Part shown: positions 22,461 to 33,041 of the stretch, one piece after another | How positions within the stretch are numbered: position 1 is the stretch's first letter | Layout: every line of letters starts with the position of its first letter | DNA from: UBA9676 sp963730065 | GTDB taxonomy: Bacteria; Actinomycetota; Actinomycetes; Streptosporangiales; Streptosporangiaceae | Length of the DNA: 64,000 nt | NCBI GenBank assembly: GCA_963730065.1 | Contig: CAVSQL010000019.1 | Location: forward strand, 1-64,000 | Reading direction: 5' to 3' | Notes under the pieces: generated by a model | Seen by the model: the letters and a program-made list of their open reading frames with translations, nothing else | Databases searched by the model: none | What the model was told of the DNA's origin: nothing | Translations under genes and position numbers: made by a program

Positions 22461-23915
22461 CTATGCCGCGGCCGCGGCCGGCGCCGGGCGCCGGTCGGTG
22501 ATCGCGTGCCAGGTCAGGTAGATCACGGCGGTGATGACGAAACCCACCTCGAACGTGAGGTCGCCGACCGCCGGCACGTGGCTGGGAACCACGCCGACGT
22601 ACTCGGTCTGGTTGGAGAACAGCCAGATCGACAGCCCCATCCCGACGATCATCGCCACCGGCCCGGCCCAGTTGGTGTGGCGCCGGTCGAACAGCATGAC
22701 CTCGATCTCGCCGAGGGGCTGGCGGCGGCGCAGGTACTGGTCGCAGAAGACCACGGCCAGCCAGGGCGCGATCCAGTAGGCGATGATCAGCAGGAAGTTC
22801 TCGTACTTGGTCCCGGCGTCGTGCAGCCCGGTCAGCGCGAGGATGAAGCCGATCACGCCGAAGACCAGCGCCACGATGGCCCGCCGGAGGTGGAGTGGCA
22901 GCTTGATGCCCATGGCGGTGAAGGAGAGCGCGCCAGAGTAGATGTTGAGCACGTTCGCCGCGACCGCGCCGATCGCGATGGCCAGCAGGGTGAGGTCGGC
23001 GAGCACCGTGGGCAGGTGGCCGGTGAAGGCGCCGGTCGGGTCGCCGAGGGCGGCGCCCACGCCGGTGATCGTGGCCGAGCCCGCGCCGGCGATCTCCAGG
23101 ATCGCGCAGGACAGGAACAGCCCTAGCCCGGACCAGAGCGCGATCGCCTTCCGGCTGGTGTCGGGCGGGAAGTAGCGGGTGTAGTCGGCGGCGTAGGGGT
23201 TCCAGCCGACCGCGTAGCCGAACGCCGCGCCGGCCGCGAGCAGGAACCCGCCGGACCCGCCGCCGTGGGACGGGGCGCCCGGGCTGGACTTGGCCAGGAT
23301 GACGATGGTCGCGATCAGGAAGATGACCGCGAGCACCGGGAAGGCGTAGCGCTCGAACATCTGGACCAGGTTGTGGCCGAAGAACGCGATCACGACCTGG
23401 GCCACCACGATAATCAGCAGGCAGAGGGGCTTGGGCAGATGCGTGAGCGTGTTCAGGGCGAACGTGCCGCTGACGCTGTTCACGGCGAACCAGCCGATAC
23501 CCGCGGTGACCGCGTTCAGCCCGGCCGGGAACGCGTTCCCCCAGTAGCCGAAGCCCAGCCGGGACAGCACCATCTGCGGCACCCCGTGGGAGGGGCCACG
23601 CGCCGACAGGATGCCCTGGGTGATCGCGCCGACGCCGGAGCCGATCACAATGGCCAGCAGCGCCTGCGTGAAGCTCAGGCCGAAGGCGGCCACCGCCAGC
23701 ACACCGACGAAGACGGTGGCGAACTCCAGGTTGGGTGAGGTCCAGGTCCAGAAGAGCTGGATCGGCCGCCCGTGCCGTTCGTGCAGCGCGATGAACTCCG
23801 CCCCGCCCGGCTCCACCGTGCCGACGCGCGCTCCGTATTCGCCCTCGCGTATCACCACACCGGCGGGGGCATCGTCCGTCATGACCGCAGTGGGGTTCTG
23901 ATCACCTGTTGTCAT
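22461..23915 (-). CDS. NCS1-family nucleobase permease
   Basis: This 484-residue permease has about twelve membrane segments and the NCS1 hallmarks FWTWTSPNLEFATVFVGVLA near the N-terminus and AAFGYAVGWNPYAADYTRYFPPDTS in the middle. It imports a purine or pyrimidine base with H+ or Na+. The neighbourhood of a complete purine-degradation set two genes away suggests a purine or cytosine substrate. It lies outside the 16-bp repeats that bracket that island and lacks the island's operator motif, so functional linkage is only inferred. Confidence 0.88.
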   Translation of the reverse strand: MTTGDQNPTAVMTDDAPAGVVIREGEYGARVGTVEPGGAEFIALHERHGRPIQLFWTWTSPNLEFATVFVGVLAVAAFGLSFTQALLAIVIGSGVGAITQGILSARGPSHGVPQMVLSRLGFGYWGNAFPAGLNAVTAGIGWFAVNSVSGTFALNTLTHLPKPLCLLIIVVAQVVIAFFGHNLVQMFERYAFPVLAVIFLIATIVILAKSSPGAPSHGGGSGGFLLAAGAAFGYAVGWNPYAADYTRYFPPDTSRKAIALWSGLGLFLSCAILEIAGAGSATITGVGAALGDPTGAFTGHLPTVLADLTLLAIAIGAVAANVLNIYSGALSFTAMGIKLPLHLRRAIVALVFGVIGFILALTGLHDAGTKYENFLLIIAYWIAPWLAVVFCDQYLRRRQPLGEIEVMLFDRRHTNWAGPVAMIVGMGLSIWLFSNQTEYVGVVPSHVPAVGDLTFEVGFVITAVIYLTWHAITDRRPAPAAAAA

Positions 23916-24180
23916 CGGCTGCGCTCCTTACTGACCTCGGGCCGGGCAATGGTGGGGTCGGTACCGCCACGTCAGCCGGGCCGTGGTGCTCGCCGGCCTA
24001 ACGCTCGCAGACGGGCCGATGAAAGATCGAGAGTCGAGCACCAGTTGTTATCGTGATGTTAAAACCCCGCCTTTGACACGGGAAGATGCCGGCTGTGAGC
24101 TCCTCCGGCCTGGAAGGCTGATGTCCCGGCCGCCGGCGGTGGCGGTGCACAGGCGTTGAGCGCCTCGTAGGCTACGGTCC
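23916..24180. other. Divergent intergenic region permease/purK
   Basis: The only AT-rich patch is GTTGTTATCGTGATGTTAAA around 24044-24063, a reasonable promoter/operator zone for the permease. A TAGGCT box at 24168 serves purK. No gene is seen. Confidence 0.45.
24168..24173 (+). promoter_or_regulatory. Leaderless -10 box (TAGGCT) of purK
   Basis: TAGGCT lies 7 nt before the GTG at 24181. Confidence 0.5.
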
Positions 24181-25344
24181 GTGACGGATGGGGCTGACGG
24201 GCGGCCGCGGGTTCCCGCGGTGGGAATGGTCGGGGCCGGCCAGCTGGCCCGGATGACCTGCCAGGCTGCGATCGGGCTCGGCGTCGGGTTCCGGGTGCTG
24301 GCGGACTCGGCGGCCGACAGCGCGGCCCAGATCTGCGCCGACGTGCGGGTGGGGGACCACACCCGGCTGGGCGACCTACTCGCGTTCGCGGGTGGATGTG
24401 ACGTGGTGACCTTCGACCACGAGCAGGTCCCGGGCGAGCATCTCATCGCACTGGAACGGGCCGTGGCGGTCCGCCCGGGCGTGGACGCCCTGCGCTACAC
24501 CCAGGACAAGCTGGCGATGCGGGAGCGGCTGGGTCAGCTCGGCGTGCCCTGCCCCCGCTACGCGCCGGTCTCCGACCTGGCCGGGGTGACCGCGTTCGCC
24601 GCGGACTCCGGCTGGCCGGTGGTGCTCAAGGCGGTCAGCGGCGGCTATGACGGCCGGGGGGTCTGGGTGTGCCAGGCCCCCGGCGAGGCGGCCGAGGTGC
24701 TGGCCCACCGGGTCGCGGTGTTCGCCGAGGAGAACATCGACTTCGACCGGGAACTGGCCGTGCTGGCGGCCCGCTCCCCGCATGGCCAGGCCGCCGTCTA
24801 CCCGGTCGTGCAGACGGTGCAGCGCGACGGCATCTGCCACGAGGTGCTGGCCCCCGCACCCTGGCTGGCGGCCGGCCGCGCCCGGGAGGCCCAGCGGATG
24901 GCGCTCGAACTCGCCGCCGAGCTGAACGTGACCGGGCTGCTCGCGGTGGAGCTGTTCGAGACCCGGCGCGGCCTGCTGGTCAACGAGCTGGCGATGCGCC
25001 CGCACAACAGTGGGCACTGGACCATCGAGGGGGCCGTGACGTCGCAATTCGAGCAGCACCTGCGGGCCGTGCTCGACCTGCCGCTGGGCGCCCCCGCCGC
25101 GGTCGCGCCGCAGGCCGTTATGACCAATGTTCTCGGTGGCGCCGATCCCGGCGTTTACGCGCGGTACCTGCATGTGATGGCCGCCGATCCCGGCGTGAAG
25201 GTGCATATGTACGGCAAGGCGGTGCGCCCGGGGCGGAAGATCGGGCACGTGACGGTGCTCGGGGAGGCGGCCGGGGACGGCCTGGACCAGCTGCGGGCGC
25301 GGGCCGGGCGGGCGGCGCGCTACCTGGCGACGGGGGAGGATTGA
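24181..25344 (+). CDS. purK: 5-(carboxyamino)imidazole ribonucleotide synthase
   Basis: This ATP-grasp enzyme of 387 residues carboxylates AIR to N5-CAIR in de novo purine synthesis. Visible are the N-terminal PurK motif GMVGAGQLARM, the central ATP-grasp pieces (WPVVLKAVSGGYDGRGVWV, EENIDFDRELAVLAARS) and NELAMRPHNSGHWTIEG, the metal/ATP region. Length is normal. purE follows 4 bp after its stop, so the two are co-translated. The GTG start fits a leaderless transcript. Confidence 0.95.
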   Translation: MTDGADGRPRVPAVGMVGAGQLARMTCQAAIGLGVGFRVLADSAADSAAQICADVRVGDHTRLGDLLAFAGGCDVVTFDHEQVPGEHLIALERAVAVRPGVDALRYTQDKLAMRERLGQLGVPCPRYAPVSDLAGVTAFAADSGWPVVLKAVSGGYDGRGVWVCQAPGEAAEVLAHRVAVFAEENIDFDRELAVLAARSPHGQAAVYPVVQTVQRDGICHEVLAPAPWLAAGRAREAQRMALELAAELNVTGLLAVELFETRRGLLVNELAMRPHNSGHWTIEGAVTSQFEQHLRAVLDLPLGAPAAVAPQAVMTNVLGGADPGVYARYLHVMAADPGVKVHMYGKAVRPGRKIGHVTVLGEAAGDGLDQLRARAGRAARYLATGED

Positions 25345-25348
25345 GCCC

Positions 25349-25867
25349 ATGAACGGCGGTCCGCTGGTCGGGGTGGTCATGGGCAGCGATTCCGACTGGC
25401 CGGTGATGGAGGCGGCGGCCACCGCGCTGGCCGAGTTCGGGGTCAGCTACGAGGCCGATGTGGTGTCCGCGCACCGGATGCCGCACGAGATGATCGAATA
25501 CGGGTCGGCGGCGGCGGGCCGGGGCCTGCGGGTGATCATCGCGGGCGCGGGCGGCGCGGCCCACCTGCCGGGCATGCTCGCGTCGGTGACCCCGCTGCCG
25601 GTCATCGGCGTGCCGGTGCCACTCGCGCACCTGGACGGGCTCGACTCGCTGCTGTCCATCGTGTCGATGCCGGCCGGCGTCCCGGTGGCGACGGTGGCGG
25701 TGGGCGGCGCGCGCAACGCCGGCCTGCTCGCGGTCCGCATCCTCGCGGCAGGCGACGATGCGCTGCGGGCCAAGATGACGCGTTTCCAGCAGGACCTGCG
25801 GGAACAGGCGCTGGCCAAGGGCGCCGCGCTCCGGGCCAGGACCGCCCGCCCCGGCCCGGAAAGCTGA
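25349..25867 (+). CDS. purE: N5-carboxyaminoimidazole ribonucleotide mutase
   Basis: This 172-residue class I PurE converts N5-CAIR to CAIR. Signature residues are VGVVMGSDSDWPVM at the N-terminus, VVSAHRMPHEM with the catalytic His, and the conserved loop IAGAGGAAHLPGMLAS. Its extreme C-terminus (GPES and stop) is part of the 16-bp direct repeat that recurs at 40800. In many actinobacteria the next gene would be a FadE25-type acyl-CoA dehydrogenase; here that gene is 15 kb away. Confidence 0.95.
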   Translation: MNGGPLVGVVMGSDSDWPVMEAAATALAEFGVSYEADVVSAHRMPHEMIEYGSAAAGRGLRVIIAGAGGAAHLPGMLASVTPLPVIGVPVPLAHLDGLDSLLSIVSMPAGVPVATVAVGGARNAGLLAVRILAAGDDALRAKMTRFQQDLREQALAKGAALRARTARPGPES

Positions 25868-25868
25868 C
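25853..25868. repeat. 16-bp direct repeat, left copy (island boundary)
   Basis: GGCCCGGAAAGCTGAC, which covers the last purE codons and its stop, is repeated perfectly at 40800-40815. The two copies bracket the whole purine-degradation island. Confidence 0.85.
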
Positions 25869-25873
25869 ACGCC

Positions 25874-25879
25874 TACGAT
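25874..25879 (+). promoter_or_regulatory. Leaderless -10 box (TACGAT) of uraH
   Basis: TACGAT starts 6 bp after the left island repeat and lies 7 nt before the GTG at 25887, so the first island gene may carry its own promoter. Confidence 0.5.
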
Positions 25880-25886
25880 CGACTTC

Positions 25887-26225
25887 GTGATCCTGACAAC
25901 GCACGTTCTGGATACCGGCCGCGGCGTCCCGGCGGGCGCCATGCCGGTCGAGCTGCTCTTCCTGGACTCTGGCGGGTGGCGCCGGCTGGGTGGCGGCACC
26001 ACCGACCCCGACGGCCGGCTCCGCGACTTCGGCGAGGGCGCGGCGGGCCTGACCGCGGGCAGATACCGGCTGGTGTTCTACACCGCGACGTACTTCGCGG
26101 CGACCGGCCAGCGCGGGTTCTACCCGGAGGCGGCGGTGACCTTCGACTGTGACGACGGGGCGGCGCACTACCACGTGCCGCTGCTGCTATCCGCGTTCGC
26201 CTACTCCACCTACCGAGGGAGCTGA
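25887..26225 (+). CDS. uraH: 5-hydroxyisourate hydrolase
   Basis: This transthyretin-like enzyme of 112 residues hydrolyses 5-hydroxyisourate, the product of uricase, to OHCU. It has the N-terminal LTTHVLDTGRGVPA, central His/Arg positions in the beta-sandwich (FYPEAAVTFDCDDGAAHYHVPLLLSAFAYSTYRGS) and the diagnostic C-terminal tetrapeptide YRGS. Full length. The uricase gene follows 3 bp after the stop, forming a two-step unit. It is the first gene inside the island. Confidence 0.95.
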   Translation: MILTTHVLDTGRGVPAGAMPVELLFLDSGGWRRLGGGTTDPDGRLRDFGEGAAGLTAGRYRLVFYTATYFAATGQRGFYPEAAVTFDCDDGAAHYHVPLLLSAFAYSTYRGS

Positions 26226-26228
26226 GCC

Positions 26229-27125
26229 ATGGGTGTCACGCTGGCGCACAACCAGTACGGCAAGGCAGAGACCAGGGTGGTGCGCGTCTATCGCGACAGC
26301 GATCCGCATGAACTGGTCGACTACAACGTGAGCGTCGCCCTGAGCGGCGACTTCGCCGACGTGCACCTGACCGGCGACAACGCCAACTGCCTGACCACCG
26401 ACGCGACCAAGAACACCGTGAACGCCTTCGCCAAGGAGCACGGCGACGCGGCCCGCCAGCCGGAGTCGTTCGGGCTGGTGCTCGCGCGGCACTTCGTCGA
26501 GGACGTGCCGCCGGTGCACCGGGCGCGGGTCAAGCTCGAGATGTACCCGTGGGTGCGGCTGTCGAGCGGCGGGTCGCCGCATCCGCACGGGTTCCGCCGC
26601 GACGGTGGGTACGTCCGCACGGCGGCCGTCACCTACGAAGGCGGCCGCGCGTGGCTCGTGTCCGGGGTCAAGGACCTCGTGCTGCTGAAGACCACCGACT
26701 CGGAATTCCACGGCTTCTACACCGACCGCTACACCACGCTGGCGCCGACCAGCGACCGGGTGATGGCGACGTCCGTGACCGCGCAGTGGTGGCACGACGG
26801 CCACGACGTCGCGTGGGCGGACTCGTTCGACGACGCGCTCGCCACCATGGCCGATGCCTTCGCGGGGCACCACAGCCTCGGCCTCCAGCAGACCCTGTTC
26901 GAGATGGGCCGCCGGATGATCGCGAGCCAGCCGGGCATCAACGAGGTGCGCTTCTCGCTGCCGAACAAGCATCACTTCGTGATCGATCTCAAGCCGTTCG
27001 GGCTGGACAACCCCAATGAGGTGTTCCACGCCGACGACCGGCCGTACGGCCTCATCGAGGGAACGGTGCGGCGGGACGACGCGCCCGAGCCCGGCCCGGC
27101 GTTCGACCCGGGCATGGGCTGGTAG
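26229..27125 (+). CDS. Urate oxidase (uricase)
   Basis: This cofactor-independent urate oxidase of 298 residues is a tandem T-fold protein that oxidises urate to 5-hydroxyisourate. Seen are LAHNQYGKAETRVVRVYRD with the catalytic Lys, LTGDNANCLTTDATKNTVNA with the catalytic Thr, and the C-terminal half with LPNKHHFVIDLKPFGLDNPNEVF carrying the active-site His. GGGAG precedes the ATG. No peroxisomal or secretion signal. It is coupled with uraH. OHCU decarboxylase, the usual third partner, is not present. Confidence 0.95.
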   Translation: MGVTLAHNQYGKAETRVVRVYRDSDPHELVDYNVSVALSGDFADVHLTGDNANCLTTDATKNTVNAFAKEHGDAARQPESFGLVLARHFVEDVPPVHRARVKLEMYPWVRLSSGGSPHPHGFRRDGGYVRTAAVTYEGGRAWLVSGVKDLVLLKTTDSEFHGFYTDRYTTLAPTSDRVMATSVTAQWWHDGHDVAWADSFDDALATMADAFAGHHSLGLQQTLFEMGRRMIASQPGINEVRFSLPNKHHFVIDLKPFGLDNPNEVFHADDRPYGLIEGTVRRDDAPEPGPAFDPGMGW

Positions 27126-27131
27126 CCGGGC

Positions 27132-27938
27132 TCAGGCGGAGCGCTCGGAGGTGCCCACCAGGTCGAGCTCCTCGGCGAGCGCGTTCGCCGTGCCGGTCAG
27201 CAGCGGGACGGCGCGCTGGATGAGCTCGTCGGTCATGCGGGTCAGCGGCCCGGAGATCGAGGTCGCGGCGCGGGTGGAGTTGCCGGGAAGCGCGACGGCG
27301 ACGCAGCGCACGCCGAGTTCCTGCTCACCTTCGTCGATGGCGTAGCCGCGCTCGCGGATCAGCGCCAGCTCCCGGGTGAACTGGGCCCGGTCGGTGATCG
27401 TGTGCTCGGTCAGCGCGGGCATGCCGGACCGCCGGAGTATGCCCTCCACCTTCTCGGCGGGCATCTGCGCCAGCATCGCCTTGCCGACCGCGGTGCAGTG
27501 GGCCCGCGCGCGGCGGCCGACTTCGGTGAACATCCGCATGGAGTGGCTGCCCGGGGCCTGGGCCACGTACATGATCTGATCGCCGTCGAGGATCGCGAGA
27601 TTGGTGCTCTCGCCCAGGGCATCCACCACCTGCTGGAGGTAGGGGGTGGCCCACCGGGTCAGCAAGCCGCTGGAGATGTCGCCCAGGCGGACCAGCCGCG
27701 GGCCGAGCGCATACTCACGCGAGGGCTCCTGGCGCACGTAGCCGAGATCGACGAGCGTGCGGACCAGCCGGTGGATGGTGGGCAGCGGAAGCCCGGATTG
27801 CGACGCGAGCTGCGAGAGCCCGATGACCCCACCGGCGTCCGCCATGGTCTCCAGCAGCTCAAAGACGCGCTCGATGGACTGCACGCCGCCGGGGCCCCGG
27901 GTCGTGCGCAGAGCGTCATCCTCGGCACCCGATGTCAT
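27132..27938 (-). CDS. IclR-family regulator of the purine/glyoxylate genes
   Basis: This 268-residue IclR protein has an N-terminal winged helix-turn-helix (residues 18-75, VQSIERVFELLETMADAGGVIGLSQLASQSGLPLPTIHRLVRTLVDLGYV) and a C-terminal effector domain (IMYVAQAPGSHSMRMFTEVGRRARAHCTAVGKAMLA, YAIDEGEQELGVRCVAVALPG). The effector domain resembles AllR/GclR regulators that sense glyoxylate or allantoin derivatives. It is convergent with uricase and divergent from the DUF6986 gene across a region with a double operator. The same double operator stands before hyi and the xanthine dehydrogenase genes, so I infer local control of all three. Effector and sign are not known. Confidence 0.9.
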   Translation of the reverse strand: MTSGAEDDALRTTRGPGGVQSIERVFELLETMADAGGVIGLSQLASQSGLPLPTIHRLVRTLVDLGYVRQEPSREYALGPRLVRLGDISSGLLTRWATPYLQQVVDALGESTNLAILDGDQIMYVAQAPGSHSMRMFTEVGRRARAHCTAVGKAMLAQMPAEKVEGILRRSGMPALTEHTITDRAQFTRELALIRERGYAIDEGEQELGVRCVAVALPGNSTRAATSISGPLTRMTDELIQRAVPLLTGTANALAEELDLVGTSERSA

Positions 27939-27956
27939 GGAACCTCCCGGCTAGCT

Positions 27957-27992
27957 TTCCATCTAGTAGAACTTTATATCTGCATTGTAGAA
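27957..27992. promoter_or_regulatory. Double operator, iclR / DUF6986 divergent promoter
   Basis: Two 15-bp sites, TTCCATCTAGTAGAA (27957-27971) and ATCTGCATTGTAGAA (27978-27992), lie 21 bp apart centre to centre. The same pair with the same spacing is at 29360-29395 and 35476-35511. The inferred binder is the adjacent IclR protein. Confidence 0.75.
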
Positions 27993-28045
27993 TCATCCTA
28001 GCCGACAGGCTGCGCGGCCTGGCCGGCCCGCAGGAGGTGGGCACC

Positions 28046-29314
28046 GTGACCGAGCTGGCCGGGCGACTCGGCGACGACGATTACGCGCGGCTCGACAGCC
28101 AGCTCCAGCCGACCGACAGCCAGCTCGCGGCGTGTTACCTGGGGGACGCGGGCGTGCGCCAGCCGGTTCACACCGTGTACGTACCGGCCGACCGCTACCA
28201 CTCGGGCCTGGCCCGCGACTGGGGGGCGCAGGCGCTGGCCGCGCTCGCCGAGCATGGCCCATCGGCAGCAGCGCTCTCCGACGAGCTCGGCGTGCCGGCC
28301 GGGCTGATGGCCCAGCTCTACGACCGGGTGCGCGGCAAGCTGGAGCGTGAGCCCATCGAGGATCTGCGGATCGACTTCGAGGACGGCTACGGCCACCGCG
28401 GCGACGCCGAGGAGGACGCCGCCGCCGTGGACGCCGCGCGGGCGCTCGGCGCGGCGGCCGCCGCGGGCAGCGCCACCCCGTTCAGCGGCATCCGGTTCAA
28501 GGGCCTTGAGGCCGCCACCCGCCGGCGCGGGGTGCGCACGCTCGACCTCGTCCTCGGCACCCTGGCCCAGGGCGGGGATCTGCCCGGCGGGTTCGTGGTG
28601 ACCCTGCCCAAGGTCAGCACGGCCGGGCAGGCCGAGGCGATGGCGGACCTGTGCGAGCGGCTGGAGCAGGTCCACGCGATCGAGCGGGGGCGGCTGCGCT
28701 TCGAGCTGCAGATCGAGACGCCGCAGGCCGTGCTCGGCGCGGACGGCGCGGCCACCGTCGCACGGATGATCCACGCGTCACGGGGCCGCTGCTCGGCGCT
28801 GCACTACGGCACCTACGACTACAGCGCGGCGGTCGGCGTCGCCGCGGCCTACCAGTCCATGGATCACCCCGCTGCCGATTACGCCAAGGCCGTGATGCAG
28901 GTGGCGGCCGCGGGCACCGGCGTCCAGCTGTCGGACGGGTTGACCAACGTCCTGCCGGTTGGCGACCGCCGGCAGGTCCTCACCGCCTGGCGGCTGCATC
29001 TGCGGCTGGTCCGCAGGTCCCTGGAACGCGGCTATTACCAGGGCTGGGACATGCACCCGGCCCAGCTGGTGACCCGTTACACGGGGACGTACGGGTTCTT
29101 CCGCGACGGCCTGGCCGCCTCCGCGGCGCGGCTCAGGGCCTACGCCGAGAAGGCCGAGAGCAGCGTGCTCGACGAGCCCGCCACGGCGCAGGCCCTGGCC
29201 GGGTTCCTGGTTCGCGGCCTGGACTGCGGGGCACTCGACGAGGCGGAGACGTACGCGCTCACCGGCCTGGGCCGCGCGGATCTCGACCGTTACTACCTCC
29301 GCCGCGTGGCCTGA
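28046..29314 (+). CDS. DUF6986 family protein (HpcH/HpaI aldolase-like)
   Basis: This 422-residue protein of the CitE/malyl-CoA lyase-like TIM-barrel superfamily shows LRIDFEDGYGHRGDAEEDAA (metal-binding acidic cluster), SGIRFKGLE, and RFELQIETPQAVLGADG followed by ALHYGTYDYSAAVG. These proteins cleave or form C-C bonds next to a carboxylate, often with glyoxylate or acetyl-CoA. The exact reaction of DUF6986 is not established. Its place between the purine genes, its divergence from the IclR gene and its operator pair argue for a step in glyoxylate or ureidoglycolate use. The GTG at 28046 is preceded by AGGAGG. Confidence 0.8.
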   Translation: MTELAGRLGDDDYARLDSQLQPTDSQLAACYLGDAGVRQPVHTVYVPADRYHSGLARDWGAQALAALAEHGPSAAALSDELGVPAGLMAQLYDRVRGKLEREPIEDLRIDFEDGYGHRGDAEEDAAAVDAARALGAAAAAGSATPFSGIRFKGLEAATRRRGVRTLDLVLGTLAQGGDLPGGFVVTLPKVSTAGQAEAMADLCERLEQVHAIERGRLRFELQIETPQAVLGADGAATVARMIHASRGRCSALHYGTYDYSAAVGVAAAYQSMDHPAADYAKAVMQVAAAGTGVQLSDGLTNVLPVGDRRQVLTAWRLHLRLVRRSLERGYYQGWDMHPAQLVTRYTGTYGFFRDGLAASAARLRAYAEKAESSVLDEPATAQALAGFLVRGLDCGALDEAETYALTGLGRADLDRYYLRRVA

Positions 29315-29359
29315 CCGTGTCAGCCGCGGTTGACGGCGGGCCGGCCGGCGACCTAACGT

Positions 29360-29395
29360 ATTCGTATAGCGAGATTTGATTTCCGTCTATCGAAA
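29360..29395. promoter_or_regulatory. Double operator upstream of hyi operon
   Basis: ATTCGTATAGCGAGA (29360-29374) and TTCCGTCTATCGAAA (29381-29395) have the same 21-bp centre spacing as the other two pairs, 18 bp before the hyi ATG. Confidence 0.7.
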
Positions 29396-29412
29396 GAAAT
29401 ATGGAGTAGATC

Positions 29413-30294
29413 ATGAGCCACTCGCTGCGGTACCTGGCGAACTGCTCCATGCTGTTCACCGAGCTGCCCCTGCTGCAGCGGCCCGCGGCCGCGCGGTCCG
29501 CGGGCTTCGGCGCGGTGGAGTTCTGGTGGCCCTTCGACAGCCCGGTGCCGGGTGACGCGGCAGTAGACGCCTTCGTCGGCGCGGTAAGCGACGCCGGCGT
29601 CCGCCTGGTCGGCCTGAACTTCTTCGCCGGGGACCTCGCCGGGCCCGACGCCGGGGTGCTGTCAATCCCGGCGCGCTCGCAGCAGTTCCGCGACAACATC
29701 GACGTGACCGTGGGCATCGGCGAGCGCCTGGGCGTCAGCGGGTTCAACGCCCTCTACGGCGTCCGCGTCGACGGGGTGGCGGCCCAGGAGCAGGATGAGC
29801 TCGCCATCACGAACATCGTGGCCGCGGCGCGGGCCGCCGCCGCTATCGGCGCGACCATCTTCATCGAGCCGGTGAGCGGCCCCAAGCCCTACCCGCTGCG
29901 CACCGCCGCCGACGCGGCTGCGGTGGTCGACCGGGCCCGCGCCGCGGGCGCGGCCAACGTGGGGATCCTGTTCGACCTCTACCATCTCGCCGCGAACGGC
30001 GACGACATCGAGCACGCCATCCCGGCCTGCGCTGCCAAGATCGCGCACGTCCAGATCGCCGACGCCCCCGGCCGCGGCGAGCCCGGCACCGGCCAGCTCG
30101 ACCTCGACGGCTGTCTCGCCCGGCTCGAGCGGGCGGGCTACACCGGCTGGGTCAGCCTGGAGTACAGGCCGACCGTGCCCACGGTGGACAGCCTCGCCTG
30201 GCTCCCGCGGGAGCGGCGGGTCGGCGCGCCCGGCACCAGCACCGAAACCAGCACCGGCAGCACCGGCAGCTCGCGGGAAGGGAGTGCGCCATGA
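29413..30294 (+). CDS. hyi: Hydroxypyruvate isomerase
   Basis: This 293-residue xylose-isomerase-like TIM barrel interconverts hydroxypyruvate and tartronate semialdehyde. Visible are LRYLANCSMLFTELPLLQRPAAARSAGFGAVEFWWPF, the metal-binding Glu in TIFIEPVSGPKPYPLR, ILFDLYHLAANGDDIEHAI, and the C-terminal YTGWVSLEYRP. The last 30 residues (a Ser/Thr/Gly-rich stretch to SREGSAP) are a non-conserved tail. The stop overlaps the ATG of the reductase gene (ATGA). It opens the glyoxylate-to-glycerate operon, behind a double operator. Confidence 0.9.
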   Translation: MSHSLRYLANCSMLFTELPLLQRPAAARSAGFGAVEFWWPFDSPVPGDAAVDAFVGAVSDAGVRLVGLNFFAGDLAGPDAGVLSIPARSQQFRDNIDVTVGIGERLGVSGFNALYGVRVDGVAAQEQDELAITNIVAAARAAAAIGATIFIEPVSGPKPYPLRTAADAAAVVDRARAAGAANVGILFDLYHLAANGDDIEHAIPACAAKIAHVQIADAPGRGEPGTGQLDLDGCLARLERAGYTGWVSLEYRPTVPTVDSLAWLPRERRVGAPGTSTETSTGSTGSSREGSAP

Positions 30295-31175
30295 CCACGG
30301 TCGCCTTCATCGGACTGGGCATCATGGGCGGCCCGATGGCCCGCAACCTCGTCAAGGCCGGTTACGACGTGACCGGCTACAACCGCGGCCAGGCCAAGGT
30401 CGATGCCCTCGTGGGCGCCGGTGGCCGCGGCGCGTCCAGCGTGGCCGGGGCGGTCGCCGGGGCGGAGGTGGTCGCCACCATGCTGCCCGACTCGCCCGAT
30501 GTCACCGAGGTGCTCGGCGGCGAGGACGGGGTGTTCGCGAACGCCCGGCCGGGCACGTTGGTGATCGACTTCTCCTCCATCCGCCCGGACGTGTCGGCCG
30601 GGCTGGCCGCGGACGGGAAGGCGCGCGGCTTCCGGGTCCTGGATGCCCCGGTGTCCGGCGGCGAGCAGGGCGCGATCGAGGGCGTGCTGTCGATCATGGT
30701 GGGCGGCGAGGAGGCCAACTTCGCGGCGGCCCTGCCGCTGCTGGAGGTGGTCGGCAAGACCGTCGTGCATGTCGGTCTGGCCGGCGCCGGCCAGACCGTC
30801 AAGGCGGCCAACCAGCTCATCGTGGCCGGGACCATCGAGCTCGTGGCCGAGGCGATCGTCTTCCTCGAGGCCCACGGGGTCGACACCGAGGCGGCCATCA
30901 AGGTGCTCGCCGGCGGCCTGGCCGGCAACGCGATCCTCGACCGCAAGGCCGCCGGCATGCTGGCGCGCAACTTCACGCCCGGTTTCCGCATCGCGCTGCA
31001 CCACAAGGACATGGGCATCGTCACGGCGGCCGCCCGCGAGACAGGCGTGACGATCCCGCTGGGCGCGCTCGTCGCGCAGCTCATCGGGTCACTCAACGCG
31101 CAGGGTGACGGCGGGCTGGATCATTCCGCGCTGCTCAAGCTGGTCGAGCAGCTGTCCGGCCGGACGCCGTCCTAG
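30291..31175 (+). CDS. 2-hydroxy-3-oxopropionate reductase (tartronate semialdehyde reductase)
   Basis: This 294-residue beta-hydroxyacid dehydrogenase reduces tartronate semialdehyde to D-glycerate with NAD(P)H. It has the Rossmann start VAFIGLGIMGGPMARNLVKAGYDV, the substrate motif FRVLDAPVSGGEQGAIEG, the catalytic Lys region GAGQTVKAANQLIVA and the C-terminal HHKDMGIVTAAARETG. It overlaps the hyi stop by 4 bp and precedes glyoxylate carboligase, the gene order of the Gcl pathway. Confidence 0.93.
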   Translation: MTTVAFIGLGIMGGPMARNLVKAGYDVTGYNRGQAKVDALVGAGGRGASSVAGAVAGAEVVATMLPDSPDVTEVLGGEDGVFANARPGTLVIDFSSIRPDVSAGLAADGKARGFRVLDAPVSGGEQGAIEGVLSIMVGGEEANFAAALPLLEVVGKTVVHVGLAGAGQTVKAANQLIVAGTIELVAEAIVFLEAHGVDTEAAIKVLAGGLAGNAILDRKAAGMLARNFTPGFRIALHHKDMGIVTAAARETGVTIPLGALVAQLIGSLNAQGDGGLDHSALLKLVEQLSGRTPS

Positions 31176-31246
31176 CCGGTGCCCGCCCCAGCCTGAAGCC
31201 GCGCCCGACCGAACTAAGAGGCCAACAAACCAGAGGAGCGCACGAC

Positions 31247-33022
<1,776 letters not shown>

Positions 33023-33041
33023 GGCCGAAGGGGATGTGCCC

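Noticed and set aside
22461..23915. NCS1 permease as part of the bracketed purine island
   Set aside because: It lies outside the 16-bp repeats, on the other side of purK-purE, and lacks the double operator, so it is only suggested as a functional partner.
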